Positions 21,942-33,334 of a DNA stretch of 64,000 bases are shown here, in pieces. The position numbers and the translations under genes were made by a program. The notes below the pieces were generated by a model, which saw only the letters and a list, made by a program, of their open reading frames with translations, had not been told where the DNA came from and made no database searches. Location of the stretch: positions 30,393,917 to 30,457,916 of the forward strand of contig OX463842.1 of NCBI GenBank assembly GCA_949825065.1, read 5' to 3'. The DNA is from Odontocerum albicorne. Lineage: Eukaryota > Arthropoda > Insecta > Trichoptera > Odontoceridae. The first letter of the stretch is position 1. The number at the start of each line of letters is the position of its first letter.

Positions 21942-22909
21942 AGGGCACGTAGCCAGAATGTCAGTCCCCCGATAGACATCCGAAATATTTAAGTGGTACC
22001 CAAGAGGCATAAACAGGCCCAGAAAAAAAACAAAAGTACGCTGGATGGATGAAATCAGAAAGCATGGTAACATCACATGGCAGCAACGAGCACAAAACCG
22101 AATTATTTGGAGTCAACTTGGGGAGACCTTCACCCAGCAGTGGATCGACCCAGGTTGACAATGATGATGATGACAAATTGTATATTTTTGGCGGGTATTT
22201 CATGCATTGTCACTGTAAACATATTATTTTAACTATTGATGATAGCTGGGCGTCATTATTTCATAGGGCACGTAGCCAGAATGTCAGTCTTCCGATAGAC
22301 ATCCGAAATATTTAAGTGGTACCCAAGAGGCATAAACAGGCCCAGAAAAAAAACAAAAGTACGCTGGATGGATGAAATCAGAAAGCATGGTAACATCACA
22401 TGGCAGCAACGAGCACAAAACCGAATTATTTGGAGTCAACTTGGGGAGACCTTCACCCAGCAGTGGATCGACCCAGGTTGACAATGATGATGATGACAAA
22501 TTGTATATTTTTGGCGGGTATTTCATGCATTGTCACTGTAAACATATTATTTTAACTATTGATGATAGCTGGGCGTCATTATTTCATAGGGCACGTAGCC
22601 AGAATGTCAGTCTCCCGATAGACATCCGAAATATTTAAGTGGTACCCAAGAGGCATAAACAGGCCCAGAAAAAAAACAAAAGTACGCTGGATGGATGAAA
22701 TCAGAAAGCATGGTAACATCACATGGCAGCAACGAGCACAAAACCGAATTATTTGGAGTCAACTTGGGGAGACCTTCACCCAGCAGTGGATCGACCCAGG
22801 TTGACAATGATGATGATGACAAATTGTATATTCTTGGCGGGTATTTCATGCATTGTCACTGTAAACATATTATTTTAACTATTGATGATAGCTGGGCGTC
22901 ATTATTTCA
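21942..22909. repeat. 323-bp tandem triplication of RTE 3' end plus flank
   Basis: Units start at AGGGCACGT (21942, 22265, 22588). Each holds about 225 bp of RTE 3' coding end and terminal microsatellite followed by about 98 bp of downstream sequence (GGCGGGTATTTCATGCATTG and onward). The three copies differ at only a few bases (for example CCCCCG/CTTCCG/CTCCCG near the start), so the duplication is recent. The ORFs on either strand are passive. Confidence 0.97.
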
Positions 22910-23235
22910 AGAGAGGCAATCCTGATGAAAATTTTATAGATCACCTGTCTAGCCTGAGAATAATAATAATATTAACAGTTATCGAATAGCACGGATTAAA
23001 ACTTGTCAAATTTAAAGAAATAATTATAAGCTATCTTTAATTAGTTACAAGATTTCACTTGATAAATAAAGAAGATAAACACAAAAGTAGCTAAATATTT
23101 AGCTTGAAGATATAAAAAAAAATATTTATAATAAAATGAATGCAAATGTAAAATAGGCTGTGTATTATAAATTTAAAATACAATTAAAAACACAAATTTC
23201 ACCCGTTTAGATTAATGGGACTACCTCTGAAGCAG

Positions 23236-23275
23236 TATATAAAAGAGACCATTTTAAAACATCGAAAAATCAGTT
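23236..23275 (+). promoter_or_regulatory. candidate RNA pol II core promoter (TATA + Inr)
   Basis: A TATATAAAAG box at 23236-23245 and an initiator TCAGTT at 23270-23275 put the A+1 about 34 bp from the TATA, the spacing known for arthropod promoters. About 150 bp downstream is an AATAAA-containing site (near 23420). No ORF follows, so this may be the U3-R part of a solo LTR or a non-coding promoter. Assignment is by motif only. Confidence 0.4.
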
Positions 23276-24256
23276 AGTCTAATTGAAGTGAAGTTCTAAC
23301 TATCCACGGAATTTTAAAGAGGTTCAATCAATTGAAGACAGTTGAAGCAGAGATACATCGACCATTTAACTTGTTAACTTCTGACTCTAGTCAGAAGTAT
23401 GGGGAACAGAACACCGGATAATAAACATAATTAATTAATTAGTAATTTTCGGTTGTTTATATATTTTTTTAAATATCTTTAACTGATTAAAAGACTGACA
23501 TCAATTTTATTATGCATTGATATTAATACAATCAGTGATTTATGTTTACAAATTCTTAAACTATCGTTCACTCAATGTTTATTCACGTTTTTTTTTCATG
23601 ATTCTGTGAACCAAGGTGAATTTTCAAATCTCTTATTTGGGCGGAACACACTTTACATAATTTCTTAAGTAAAAAAAACATTCCGCGTGTTGAAGGTGTT
23701 CTGTCGCGATTGTTTCTAAACATAAATAACTTGACAATATGTGTACAGTCAATCTGCTAGAAAAACGTCCGCATGCCTTTGAGGTCACGTTCGATTTCAC
23801 TTGCGCAAAAAAGTGTAAAATGTTCTAAAATAATACCGTAAGTGTTAATAAAACGTGTTTGTATCATGAGTTTTAAACCAAGATAAACCTTAAAAATTGT
23901 CATGTACCATTTTTCTGAAGAAAGTAGTTATTTTTTCCGTAATGTATTTAACGTTGTATATTTTAGATTTCTCCATACTTCACCATAAATAATTTTTGAA
24001 ATATCAAACTGCATGAATTTTAATCCTGTGTGGTATCAGCCAATATCGAAAATATCACTTTGAATTTTTATGGAAAAATTGAAACATTTTACAATGTGGG
24101 TACTTTATCATAATAGGTCAATTTCGTATATGCGATTGCTTTGTTCCAGAGATTAGTTAAGAGATATAATTTTGCAAAGTTTGGAGGACCCTTGTTGTAA
24201 ACGCATATTTGTCAACTATCAACTTGATTGGCGGTCTTAAAGCGTACCATAAAGCT
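23276..24256. other. AT-rich spacer
   Basis: Includes a short inverted-repeat-like stretch CTTCTGACTCTAGTCAGAAG at 23379-23398. Nothing else recognised. Confidence 0.55.
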
Positions 24257-24425
24257 CCGTGGCATAAACCTAGTTGGTAAGATGTCGATTCGATTTCCTT
24301 AGGTGATTTAAAAAAAAGGTTCAGTCTGACTGGTTTAATACTTTAGTTATTTGTTTAGTTGAGCTTGCCATAGAGCAATACACCCACCAATTTGCACGGA
24401 TCACAACAAAAGTGTAGTACAAAAC
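24257..24425 (+). mobile_element. SINE1, forward, decayed
   Basis: TCCGTGG, ACCTAGTTGGTAAGATGTC (A box), a shortened B-box area, body TCAGTCTGACTGG and tail ending ACAACAAAAGTGTAGTACAA. Internal deletion between A and B boxes. Confidence 0.8.
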
Positions 24426-24856
24426 CGAGCTTTAGAAACTTGCTAAAAATTTTATACTTCTCAGATTTCTGCGACAAACCTGCATGTCGTATATATTTGG
24501 TCAAAATTCAGAGCATTCCAGTGAAGCCGTTAAAATGACCAGTGAACATTATTTTGTACTGTAGATTTTTTTCCATAGGATGTGTGTAAAAAGATCTTCA
24601 GCCTATTTGATAATATTATTTTACCTCATTAAGGTGTTAAATTTGGAATTATTTCCCAACAATTAATTCAGCCTTTTTTATGATAACGGTTAAGTCGTTT
24701 ATTGGATAGTCTCGGTTTTAATGCCTTTTGCACTCCATATTCCACCTGATTAATGACGTTTATCCATTCCCTATAAATTTGCAAGCAAAACGCACTCATT
24801 TTATCTTTGTTTAAAACACACCGCTTTAAGTAATCTATTTTATACTTCTTTTATAG

Positions 24857-25042
24857 GTGGCCAATGGAGACAGAATTTTTACACTTGACATAAATAATTT
24901 TCTTTATTTATTAAAATTGGTGTTAGCGAAACTACATGAAAGCACAGCACTTGATATAAATAATATTATTTCCTCCACAAACCTTCCAAGTATGAACTTA
25001 GCAAACGTAAATGTATTTCAACTTCAAACAAAAAGATATTAG
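24857..25042 (+). CDS. small ORF after an acceptor-like site (weak)
   Basis: 61 codons (MANGDRIFTLDINNFLYLLK...), preceded by TTCTTTTATAG. An amphipathic segment LYLLKLVLAKLHEST and an internal echo (LDINNFL / LDINNII) are visible. Composition is AT-driven and no family is recognised. Probably chance, but less biased than neighbouring ORFs. Confidence 0.18.
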   Translation: MANGDRIFTLDINNFLYLLKLVLAKLHESTALDINNIISSTNLPSMNLANVNVFQLQTKRY

Positions 25043-25507
25043 CTATTGCAAAAACAGAAATGAATAAAAATGCTTTCTTGGGAATAAAAAACGTGAAAAC
25101 AATCATTAAAATGATAAATCACTTACAAATTTAACGATTAGAATTTACGAGCATATTTCCATTTGATTAACACTAAATGCAAAAAGTGCAGATGACCTGA
25201 ATAAGCAACCAAATTTAACTAGGTCAATTTTTGGCAGAGCAACGAGTGTGATAGGAGTTATATATACATAAAAACTTGCTATGTTCTAAATCACGTAAAA
25301 CTAAAACACGTACGAGTATAAAGAGATTCAATTTGTATAATAAAAAAATAGGGAATATGTGAACAATATTTCAGTCAATTCAATATACAAAAATCCACAT
25401 AACAAGGAAAATTTAAACAAGACCTAAAAATATATATTATAATTTTATAATTATGCGATGATATTTCAAGTTTAAAAGTATGTTGTCATACAATAAACTT
25501 TTTTTCC
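25043..25507. other. AT-rich spacer
   Basis: Nothing recognised. Confidence 0.6.
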
Positions 25508-25688
25508 AAACCTGGTGAGTTTATTGCCATGTGGCAATCTCTTTCAACCAACCAGAAGTATGTTTTATGGGCCCTAAGTGAAAACCAGACTGGAAACCCA
25601 TTTTTTTAAATCTGGGTTCTCGCGGGGATCGAACCCACAACTTCCGGATCGGCAGTCAAGCGTCTTATCACCAGGCCACGGAGGTCGC
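25508..25688 (-). mobile_element. SINE1, full length, reverse
   Basis: Tail CCTGGTGAGTTTATTGCCA, the CAACCAACCAGAAGTATG block, body AAAACCAGACTGGAAACCC, B box (minus GGTTCGATCCCCG) and A box (minus CCTGGTGATAAGACGC) all present. A clear copy with few changes. Confidence 0.9.
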
Positions 25689-26494
25689 CTTTCTCTCATT
25701 AAACTTTGTGTTATGAGAGAAAGAAGTTTTAATATACTATAAAAAATATGAAATGTTTTCCTCATATTCAGATGTATTAAACAAATATAATAATATTAAA
25801 TAAATGTATCATCACAAAACTCGAAATTCATTTTGATATATTTTTTTGAATTCGTTATTTACAAACCCGTTATGTTGGTTCTTTTATTTATACTATTTAA
25901 ATTGTTCTGTTTGTTTCAAATAAGATATTTAAAAACAAAATCTGCTTAAAACATGTTTTTTAGTAAGAAGTAAAATCGAGAAAAAGATAATTTGTTAGAA
26001 ATAAAAGTTTTCACTCGGACGACTAGGTTTGTAGTTTAAGCAGAGTAAATTATCTGTTCAGCGTTATTGAAATTAAAATAAAAACTTGATTGAAATAACT
26101 CGTAGTAAGTATTCTTGAAGCCTCGTGACTCGTTACGATTTTTATGCAATTCACAATACATTATTTTAATACCAAACATCGCGCATTGTATCAAATTATC
26201 CAGAACATTTGAATTCCGATTTTACGATAAAACAAGTGAATTGTGAAAATCTCATTTTTAATTCATTTCCATAGAAATTATGATAGAAATAGAAATCATA
26301 AAAGCGACGTTGTGTGTATTTGAGTTTTTTTAATTTGTCCGTCTCTAATATTTTTTTTACAATATATTTAAATAGTTCATATGTCAAGGTTTGTTGACAT
26401 ATCGGTCAAAATTAAATTGTCATAATTTTATAGTATAAAAATTAAATAGATAAAATTTTTACAAAAACTGTTTTTATTTTTAAACTGATTCTCT
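25689..26494. other. AT-rich spacer
   Basis: Nothing recognised. Confidence 0.6.
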
Positions 26495-27012
26495 CATTGC
26501 AGTATAGGTAGAAAAGTCAAAGCTGATTACTCTTTTTGTAGGGTAGCTGCAAATAGTTAAAATAAACAGTCGCTGAAAATGTACGGCATTACCAACAAGA
26601 GGTAGAGAGTGACACAAGGTGGTGGGGTTATCAGTAATTACACGATTATCTAAGGACTGTAATGTGACATGACGAGTAAAAGTCCCAATAGACAACAACC
26701 AGCCACAAGAGAGATGAACCTCTTAAGTCTCGAAATAGACAATCTTTCTAGGAGAAGAAAACATCCAAATCAAATCACCTTTCTATGGGCAGTAATGTCA
26801 TCACTACTGGACTAAAGCGGAGAAGATGGACTACGAAACGGGTTGAATTCAGAATATGTATTCATGTTCCTGTGATTAATATCGAAATGTGGAAAGCAAC
26901 GAGAGACTACTACGAGTACGTCGTCTATTCCTAGTAATCAGCATGACTGGAATGGCCATGACGGTGACCAACCTCCGATAGGAGACGACACCTCGAGAAG
27001 AAGTATTATTTA
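26495..27012 (+). pseudogene. possible LINE 3' end (weak)
   Basis: GC is raised against the flanks. Broken plus-strand reading ends DWNGHDGDQPPIGDDTSRRR followed by an AGAAGAAG stretch, comparable with RTE-like ends where a Trp-containing motif precedes a short trinucleotide tail. No RT motif. Could be another repeat class. Confidence 0.3.
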
Positions 27013-28299
27013 TAAAAGCTTAGCTTTTAAAACGTATTTAAAATTAAACATTACATGTAAAATTATCGTTATAGATTTTTTATTATGAATAGTTCCCTAA
27101 AATGCTTTTAATTCTTGCACTCAAAACTTCTCTGGCTGATTTGTAACAATTAAAAATAATAACTTTAACGATGCATAAAATAAAGAACGAAAAAATATCG
27201 AAAATTCTTTATTTTTTACCCTGGAAAGTGGACCTCAAGTCATATTACCAAAACATGTTGCCGATTTTTTTAAATGTTGCAAGGTAGAGAAAGATGTTAT
27301 AAACCAGTTACTCGAGATATCTCTAAAAGTAATTCAGTTTGAATGAAACACGGGGATTGTGGAGATTATTGGTTCTGAAAGTGACCGCAACATTATACCA
27401 ATTACCAATTTAGCAATCGTACTAGAGGATAATATTATATTTTGGTGTTGTCGAATGACAGTTTCGTGCACGGAACCTATAAACTCAACTTTATATTAAG
27501 ATGTCGCGAGAAAATTGTCATTAATGATTTTTCGTTAATAATATTGAAATTCTTTAACATGTTTTTTAATTCTTGAAATATAAATATTTCACCATACCAG
27601 ATGCACTCTAAAAGCAAAATATTTAATGTGAATTAATTCATGTAACAAGCACATTAGATGGCTTCATTAATATTTGACTACGGTTTGTATTCCTTGTTCA
27701 AATCTTGCTCCCAATGGGAGAACCTTACCTAACCTAACGAATTTCGATATATTAACACATTTAGAAGTTTGAATAGTATTTTCAAGATTCACCGTAAACT
27801 ACGAGTATAATATCGAGTTGAAATATTTTAAAACAGGCATTCTCTCACGTTATCTATGTGAACCAGGTATCCAACTCAACAATGATACTCGTAAGTGTAC
27901 TCGTAGATCTATTTCGTGACGTTGTCAAGTGGTTTGTTTGACCTAGAATCGTAAACAGATAATAATTTAGTTTATTTTGCACTGAAAATGGGATAGTGGA
28001 GTTTTTCAAGTGCAAAAATGCACAACAAAAAATATGCAATATAATTTTTCTTGACAAACGTGCAAAAAAATATTTTTTAGATCTCGTTCATTGGTTCTCG
28101 AGAATGAAACTTGACTGGTAAAAAATGGTCCCAATATTATTGTCTGCACTTGCTTGCAGTGTATGTAAGAAGTTTGCGGTTTTCAAATTTGATGATTTTC
28201 TTTATTATTCAAGGATTAAAAATACTTAATTAAGTAACAGAGGTACCTTATTTTATGCGAACAATTTTTACTAAACTTTCGTTATACGAGTATATAGTA
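27013..28299. other. AT-rich spacer
   Basis: No gene or repeat recognised; three copies of the octamer TACTCGTA/TACGAGTA lie within 27800-27905. Confidence 0.6.
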
Positions 28300-28480
28300 A
28301 AACCTGAGGGGCATTTTTTTCATATGGCAATCTCTTTAAATCAACCAGAAAGATTTTAAAGGCCTTAAGTGATCCCCAGATTTGAACTCTTTTCAATAAA
28401 ATTAGGTACGAACAGCATTGGAGCCCGTAACTCCCTGGTCGGACTGGCGTTTTACCAATTAGACCACAGAGGTCGTCAAC
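28300..28480 (-). mobile_element. SINE1, reverse, decayed
   Basis: TATGGCAATCTCTTTAAATC, ACCAGAAAGATTTTAAAGGC, TTAAGTGATCCCCAGATTTG and the A-box end (minus CTAATTGGTAAAACGCC) in order. The B box has decayed. Confidence 0.8.
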
Positions 28481-28508
28481 TTTCAGAATCATCATCACCA
28501 TCACCCCA

Positions 28509-28612
28509 AACTTTTCATGGCCCAGTTGGTAAGATGCTTGATTTTCACCCGGAATTCGATTCTCGATGGTTCCCAAAAAATAAAAAAATAATTCCAGTCT
28601 AGTAAAAATCCC
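28509..28612 (+). mobile_element. SINE1 variant head, forward, source of the minisatellite
   Basis: GGCCCAGTTGGTAAGATGC (A box), GGAATTCGATTCTCG (B box) and AATTCCAGTCTAGTAA (body), then, instead of the usual tail, a CCGCTGCTAACAATAGTTGC tail like that at 60160. The tail is the first unit of the array at 28613. Head-to-head with the reverse SINE1 just upstream. Confidence 0.85.
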
Positions 28613-29426
28613 GCTGCTAACAATAGTTGCGCACGTTGAGTACGCATGAGAGTGCTGTGGCTACTTCATGAAAGAAGAAGAATCCAGCTGCTAACAATAG
28701 TTGTGCACGTTGAGTACGCATGAGAGTGCTGTGGCTACTTCATGAAAGAAGAAGAATCCAGCTGCTAACAATAGTTGTGCACGTTGAGTACGCATGAGAG
28801 TGCTGTGGCTACTTCATGAAAGAAGAAGAATCCAGCTGCTAACAATAGTTGTGCACGTTGAGTACGCATGAGAGTGCTGTGGCTACTTCATGAAAGAAGA
28901 AGAATCCAGCTGCTAACAATAGTTGCGCACGTTGAGTACGCATGAGAGTGTTGTGGCTACATCATGAAAGAAGAAGAATCCAGCTGCTAACAATAGTTGC
29001 GCACGTTGAGTACGCATGAGAGTGCTGTGGCTACTTCATGAAAGAAGAAGAATCCAGCTGCTAACAATAGTTGTGCACGTTGAGTACGCATGAGAGTGCT
29101 GTGACTACTTCATGAAAGAAGAAGAATCCAGCTGCTAACAATAGTTGCGCACGTTGAGTACGCATGAGAGTGCTGTGGCTACTTCATGAAAGAAGAAGAA
29201 TCCAGCTGCTAACAATAGTTGTGCACGTTGAGTACGCATGAGAGTGCTGTGGCTACTTCATGGAAGAAGAAGAATCCAGCTGCTAACAATAGTTGTGCAC
29301 GTTGAGTACGCATGAGAGTGCTGTGGCTACTTCATGAAAGAAGAAGAATCCAGCTGCTAACAATAGTTGCGCACGTTGAGTACGCATGAGAGTGCTGTGG
29401 CTACTTCATGGAAGAAGAAGAATCAT
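28613..29426. repeat. 74-bp minisatellite, 11 copies
   Basis: Units start every 74 bp from 28613. Each reads GCTGCTAACAATAGTTG(C/T)GC ... CATGAAAGAAGAAGAATCCA. Copies differ at a few sites (C/T in TTGYGC; AAAG/GAAG; one ACATC for ACTTC; one GTGACT for GTGGCT). About 45% GC against an AT-rich background. It begins exactly at the end of a SINE1-variant body, so the unit is that SINE's 3' tail. Confidence 0.97.
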
Positions 29427-30419
29427 GAACACAGGGAACAGTACAACTTTCTGAATCAGTAATAAAAAATCTTAGAAAAAGCCCATTAATAATGTATGAG
29501 TACTTACGAGTATTTAGGCGATGTATTTACTTTTATATGAACTAATTACTAGCAATAGCTCGCCAATAATTACGGGATGAAAACAAAAACCTAAATTTAT
29601 TTTGATTTTTTTCCAATTCATAATCATAGTAATTTTGTCTTATAATCATACCAAGAAATGACAGTTCTCAAATAATATTCTAAAAATAAAGATATTCTGA
29701 AACTCGTAAAATCTCTTACAATACTAATTATTAATACAGTGCTGTATTCAGAAACTCAAAAATATATCAAATAAAAATGCAAAAAAATCTACATCCAAAA
29801 CTTGTTTCAGAAACAGCTGTCAGTTTTTTTATTATTTTTAGTGTTTAGTTTTGGTTTTAGTACTGTTATCGGCGTACAAACGGCGAAAATGATTTATTCA
29901 GATTCTTTTCAATGTGAATTGTTTTTGAAACCGAGATTTGATCGTAATATATATTATATTACAATATATTTGACGATATAATAGAAATATGTTTCGTGAG
30001 TGCTGGACTAAGCTCTCAATAGAAGAAAATCACCATTGGGAATACAAAAATCCCTAAAATGAAATTGTTTTTACAATTAAAAAAACCCACTTAAAACTTG
30101 ATACTATTTTAATTCTTAATGCTTGATATTTTTAATATAAATATTTAATTAATACGTTGTAAAATGTTGTAGTTTTCTTAATTTGCATGTTTCAATGGAA
30201 TGAAATTAATTAATTTGAGAAGTTTCAATAAAATCAGCAAAATATTCGTATTGAGACATAAACATTATATTTTTTGTAATTCAAGGACGATTTCCACTTG
30301 TCAACAAATATTGATAACAAATTGTTCTACTCTTTAGAAGAAGAACAGATATTAAGATAAAGAAAGGTATATTGAGATAGTTCACAACGGATAAAGGATA
30401 ATTGATGAAATGTTTACAA
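29427..30419. other. AT-rich spacer
   Basis: Nothing recognised. A palindromic AT stretch lies near 29945-29972. Confidence 0.55.
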
Positions 30420-30665
30420 AAAATATGTTTTAAAATAGTATAAAAGGCATGAAAAGTTTGGGAAGACTTAGAAAAATGTAGCACGACCAGACGACTCAAA
30501 TTCTTAAAGAGGGAAAAGTGAAAAGCGTTTATGATAAGAGAATCATGACGAGGTGTCTGAATAAGGTGGAAGTAAAATATTTGTACGAAGCTCGAATGAA
30601 GTAGGGCTCTGTTCTCTCGGCTCACTCCAACAGAGAGATGGCGTGATGATGATAATAATGATAGA
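30420..30665 (+). pseudogene. LINE 3' end relic with GAT-type tail
   Basis: Plus-strand readings (with stops) TTRRLKFLKREK, MTRCLNKVEVKYLYEARMK, then SVLSAHSNRE-like or SRLTPTERWRD and a GATGATGATAATAATGATAG tail. The Ser/Trp-rich C-terminus followed by a trinucleotide microsatellite fits an RTE-like 3' end. The long ORF on the opposite strand (30703-30281) is its antisense. Confidence 0.5.
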
Positions 30666-31654
30666 AAGAGGTTTCGTAAAGTTTGGTGACTTAATTCGAT
30701 CAAATTTTGAGATTCTGTCGATCATGATTGTGTCATACTCGTATTTTTGAGTTTTGACTAAAAATATGTATCTAATAATATTATCTGAAATTACCACTGT
30801 CATCGCATAATTAGCTTAATGACACTCTTAATGTGCTTCCAAGTGTCATTGAGAAATAAGATACATTTAATTAGGTAACACTGATTTGTCAATGTCGTCT
30901 CTTGCATCATTCAAGTAACTAAGGTCAAAGATGTTTACCTAATCAAATGTCAAAATGTAAGGTGTTTTTCTAATGGCTCAAAATCCAAGAGAACACGAAA
31001 TATTACCAATATAAAATGATCAAAGATAATGATTTTTTTTCATACTATTTGTAATATACTGCACCTTAGAAATTTATTAGTTTTGTGATGACTGATGTTT
31101 TATGTGTGAACACTTTCACAATGAAAAGTTGTGTAATCTTTTAAAATAGCTTGTTTTACAGTTTTTTTTCAATTTAATGAATTCTTAGTTGAAAATGTAA
31201 GTCTTTTGTATAGTTTCGTTAACAAAATGTAAATGTTGAATTCTTTATTAAAATACTATGAAATTACTTTGTCAGTAGAGTTGTTTGTATTTTTTTATAT
31301 GATATTTAAAATGTGTGTGTTGGGCTTTGTGATGAAAATAATCCACTGTTTCATTTTAAGATAGCTTAACATTATCAATAATCCAGAAAATGATGTGCCA
31401 AACACCTAGCTTCCAAAATACGATGAAAATATATAAATATTTTTACAAGCAAGATATAAAAAAAACTTCTATTTTCATCGTCTTTTTGGGAAAGATCATT
31501 TAACGCGTCGTGTCCTCTGTTATTGAAAATGATTGCACAAAGGATATGTATGGTATTAAAAGAATTAGTACCACTGTTTTGAACATAACATAAATATGAA
31601 TGGGTGATGACTAGTTTTTATATTCTAGTTACATTTTGACAAGAGTAACTATAT
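30666..31654. other. AT-rich spacer
   Basis: Nothing recognised. Confidence 0.6.
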
Positions 31655-32150
31655 ACGTACATACCATGACACAATTACTTTTTCGGGCTAGGCAGAGAGG
31701 ACAGAGCGCCAAACTTTTCTCTCAACACACTTCTTTCGCCCTTTCTACATCTATAGACCTTCTCGTAGAACTTTTACGATTTCTCTGACTTTTAACATGT
31801 CTTTCTTTCAAAATATCATTCACTCTATACAAGCATACTTTCTTTGGTCATCTACCTCGCCTTTCACTCACATTTCCAATAATATTGTTTTTGTTATTAT
31901 TTCTTCATTAATTCCTTCCACATGACCAAACCAACTCAGAGTGCTCTTCTTCATCTTACTCAACACATCAGGTTTAAGTTCACATTCATCTCTAATCACT
32001 TCATTCCGTATTCTGCCATACATCACCCTATGTATTCTTCTCAGTGCACGTATTTCTGCAGCACTTACTCGGCTCCTTTTAGTCTTTTTCCACATCCACG
32101 TTCACTTCCATACATCAAAGTTGGTACTAAAATACTGACAAAAGTGACCC
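31655..32150 (-). pseudogene. LINE family A (RTE-like) C-terminal part, reverse
   Basis: The minus strand has a 75-codon open stretch from 32095: KRSRVSAAEIRALRRIHRVM, RIRNEVIRDECEL, LSKMKKSTLSWFGHVEG. The order (AVEMRxLRRI, RxRNExIRxEC, WFGHVxRM) is the family A C-terminus. Downstream on the minus strand it is broken but continues to the 3' UTR-like CTCTGCCTAGCCCGAAAAAG near 31690, also seen at 61665. Confidence 0.8.
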
Positions 32151-32775
32151 ATACTTAAAAATTGTAATTTTCGTCTACCTATAGAATAATTATTCGAACC
32201 GAGATCACTATTTAAAACATAATTTTAAGGTTGAGTATTTTTATATTGCATTTAGAACCCATAAATACTTGATGTGAAACTGATTAAATTTTCGAAAAAG
32301 ATAATTGGTTTTCTCCAACTCACAGAATGTATTGATGTTCGTGGCTTCTTAAATGAATCTCTATCAATACTTCTAAACTAATGTCTTTTTAATATAATAT
32401 AATCGGAATTTTAATTGACATATTATGTTAAACAAGTGGTAATACTGAATTGATTATAGCAATACATAATAAAATTTTATCGAAAGCGAAATTATAGCAA
32501 ACGATTATATGAATGACAGAAAAATAGCTTTGTTTAATATTGCATTACGCGAGGGAATCCCAACAATTGGATCCACCAAACGTATTCTTTTATGCAACAT
32601 ACACAGGGTTGACGTTCAATATAGTTTAAAGAAAGTTACGTAAATAAATTATTTCTTATCTTGGCATCAAATTGTAAAAAAATGTATAAATTCTGTTACA
32701 CTCAATTTTGAAATATTGAAATTATTTCCGGACTTACCTTTAAGTAAACATTTATAAATATTACCCTTACGTGAC
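32151..32775. other. AT-rich spacer
   Basis: Nothing recognised. Confidence 0.6.
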
Positions 32776-32950
32776 ATTTACACTTTGTTGTTTACAAAAC
32801 ACCCTCTTCCGACTGAAGAGAGATATCAAACAAGCCTTTAGTAAAAACCACACTAAATTAATTTTTTAAAGTTTTTTTAAATTAAGATAGTTCAATGCGC
32901 AGCCCCCTGATTAGAAGACAGGCGTTTTATCAATTATAACAAGGAGGTCG
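32776..32950 (-). mobile_element. SINE1, reverse, strongly decayed
   Basis: TACACTTTGTTGTTTACAAA (tail), GAAGAGAGATATCAAACAAG, TTTAGTAAAAACCACACTAA and the A-box end (minus ATAATTGATAAAACGCC) keep the family order. Confidence 0.6.
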
Positions 32951-33190
32951 AATTTTGCCCAACTAACATTTATTACCTATATGTAGGTAAAAATAAATCT
33001 TTGAGTGTATTATATTAAATTTATCCGTATTTATAAAACCATATTTTTTTCATCATCCCAAAAATATGTTCTTTTTTTTTTTTTTAATATTATCTTATAT
33101 TTATAAATATATTTACCTTAAATAAAAAATCCTCGGTCACTTATAAAGCTTAAAAGGAAATTATCACTGAGTGGTACACTGTGTTCACAG

Positions 33191-33334
33191 AAAATGTGGA
33201 TACCAGTATATTGGGAGATGTTATCACGGTGGGCGCCCGGCGCAGAGTGGAGGAAGCCCGCGAGAGAAGTTCCGACTCGGGCCAAATTCGAAAGGAAATG
33301 GCTTGGAGCCGCCGGCGATACTGCCTTTATACAG
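33191..33334 (+). CDS. candidate internal exon, 144 bp
   Basis: A GC-rich (more than half G+C by eye) 144-bp segment between an acceptor-like TGTGTTCACAG (ending 33190) and a GT at 33335 after ATACAG. In phase 0 it reads 48 codons without a stop: KMWIPVYWEMLSRWAPGA at the start, WLGAAGDTAFIQ at the end. All three frames are open here, so frame is uncertain. The contrast with the very AT-rich flanks (poly-T upstream, AT-rich downstream) is the main evidence. No family recognised. It may instead be part of an old repeat. Confidence 0.3.

Larger units (their letters stand above)
19426..22166 (+). mobile_element. RTE-like LINE, 5'-truncated, split by hAT insertion
   Basis: The plus strand encodes reverse transcriptase from the QAGFRKGLSTMDHI block through motif A region (FVEYEKVIDYVKK, where the usual catalytic D of FxDYxKAFD is E), motif B (KGVCQGDTISSKLF), a stop near 19779 and motif C (FADDIVIFSQNPNDLQ) at about 19830. 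The frame breaks at 19941 with the hAT insert and resumes at 21501: MNRLATPKAIFVDGKSLKLV, EYVYLGQVI, a stop at about 21730, then KWQYAGHVARM and RWMDEIRKHG to a TGA at about 22160. The 3' end is a GATGATGATGAC microsatellite, as in RTE elements. Reconstructing the empty site restores an unbroken ISKT|K.. reading, confirming one original element. Confidence 0.9.

Noticed and set aside
22049..22167. Satellite-like ATG/GAT microsatellite as independent feature
   Set aside because: It is the normal terminal microsatellite of the RTE-like LINE.
21961..22925. Repeated 80-88 codon ORFs on both strands
   Set aside because: Passive reading of the 323-bp LINE-derived triplication.
28613..29426. CRISPR-like array
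   Set aside because: Contiguous tandem units without unique spacers in a eukaryotic SINE context.
30281..30703. 140-codon minus-strand ORF, the longest outside LINE coding
   Set aside because: Ser/Leu/Phe-rich, overlaps a plus-strand LINE 3' end relic; stop-free antisense of purine-rich DNA.
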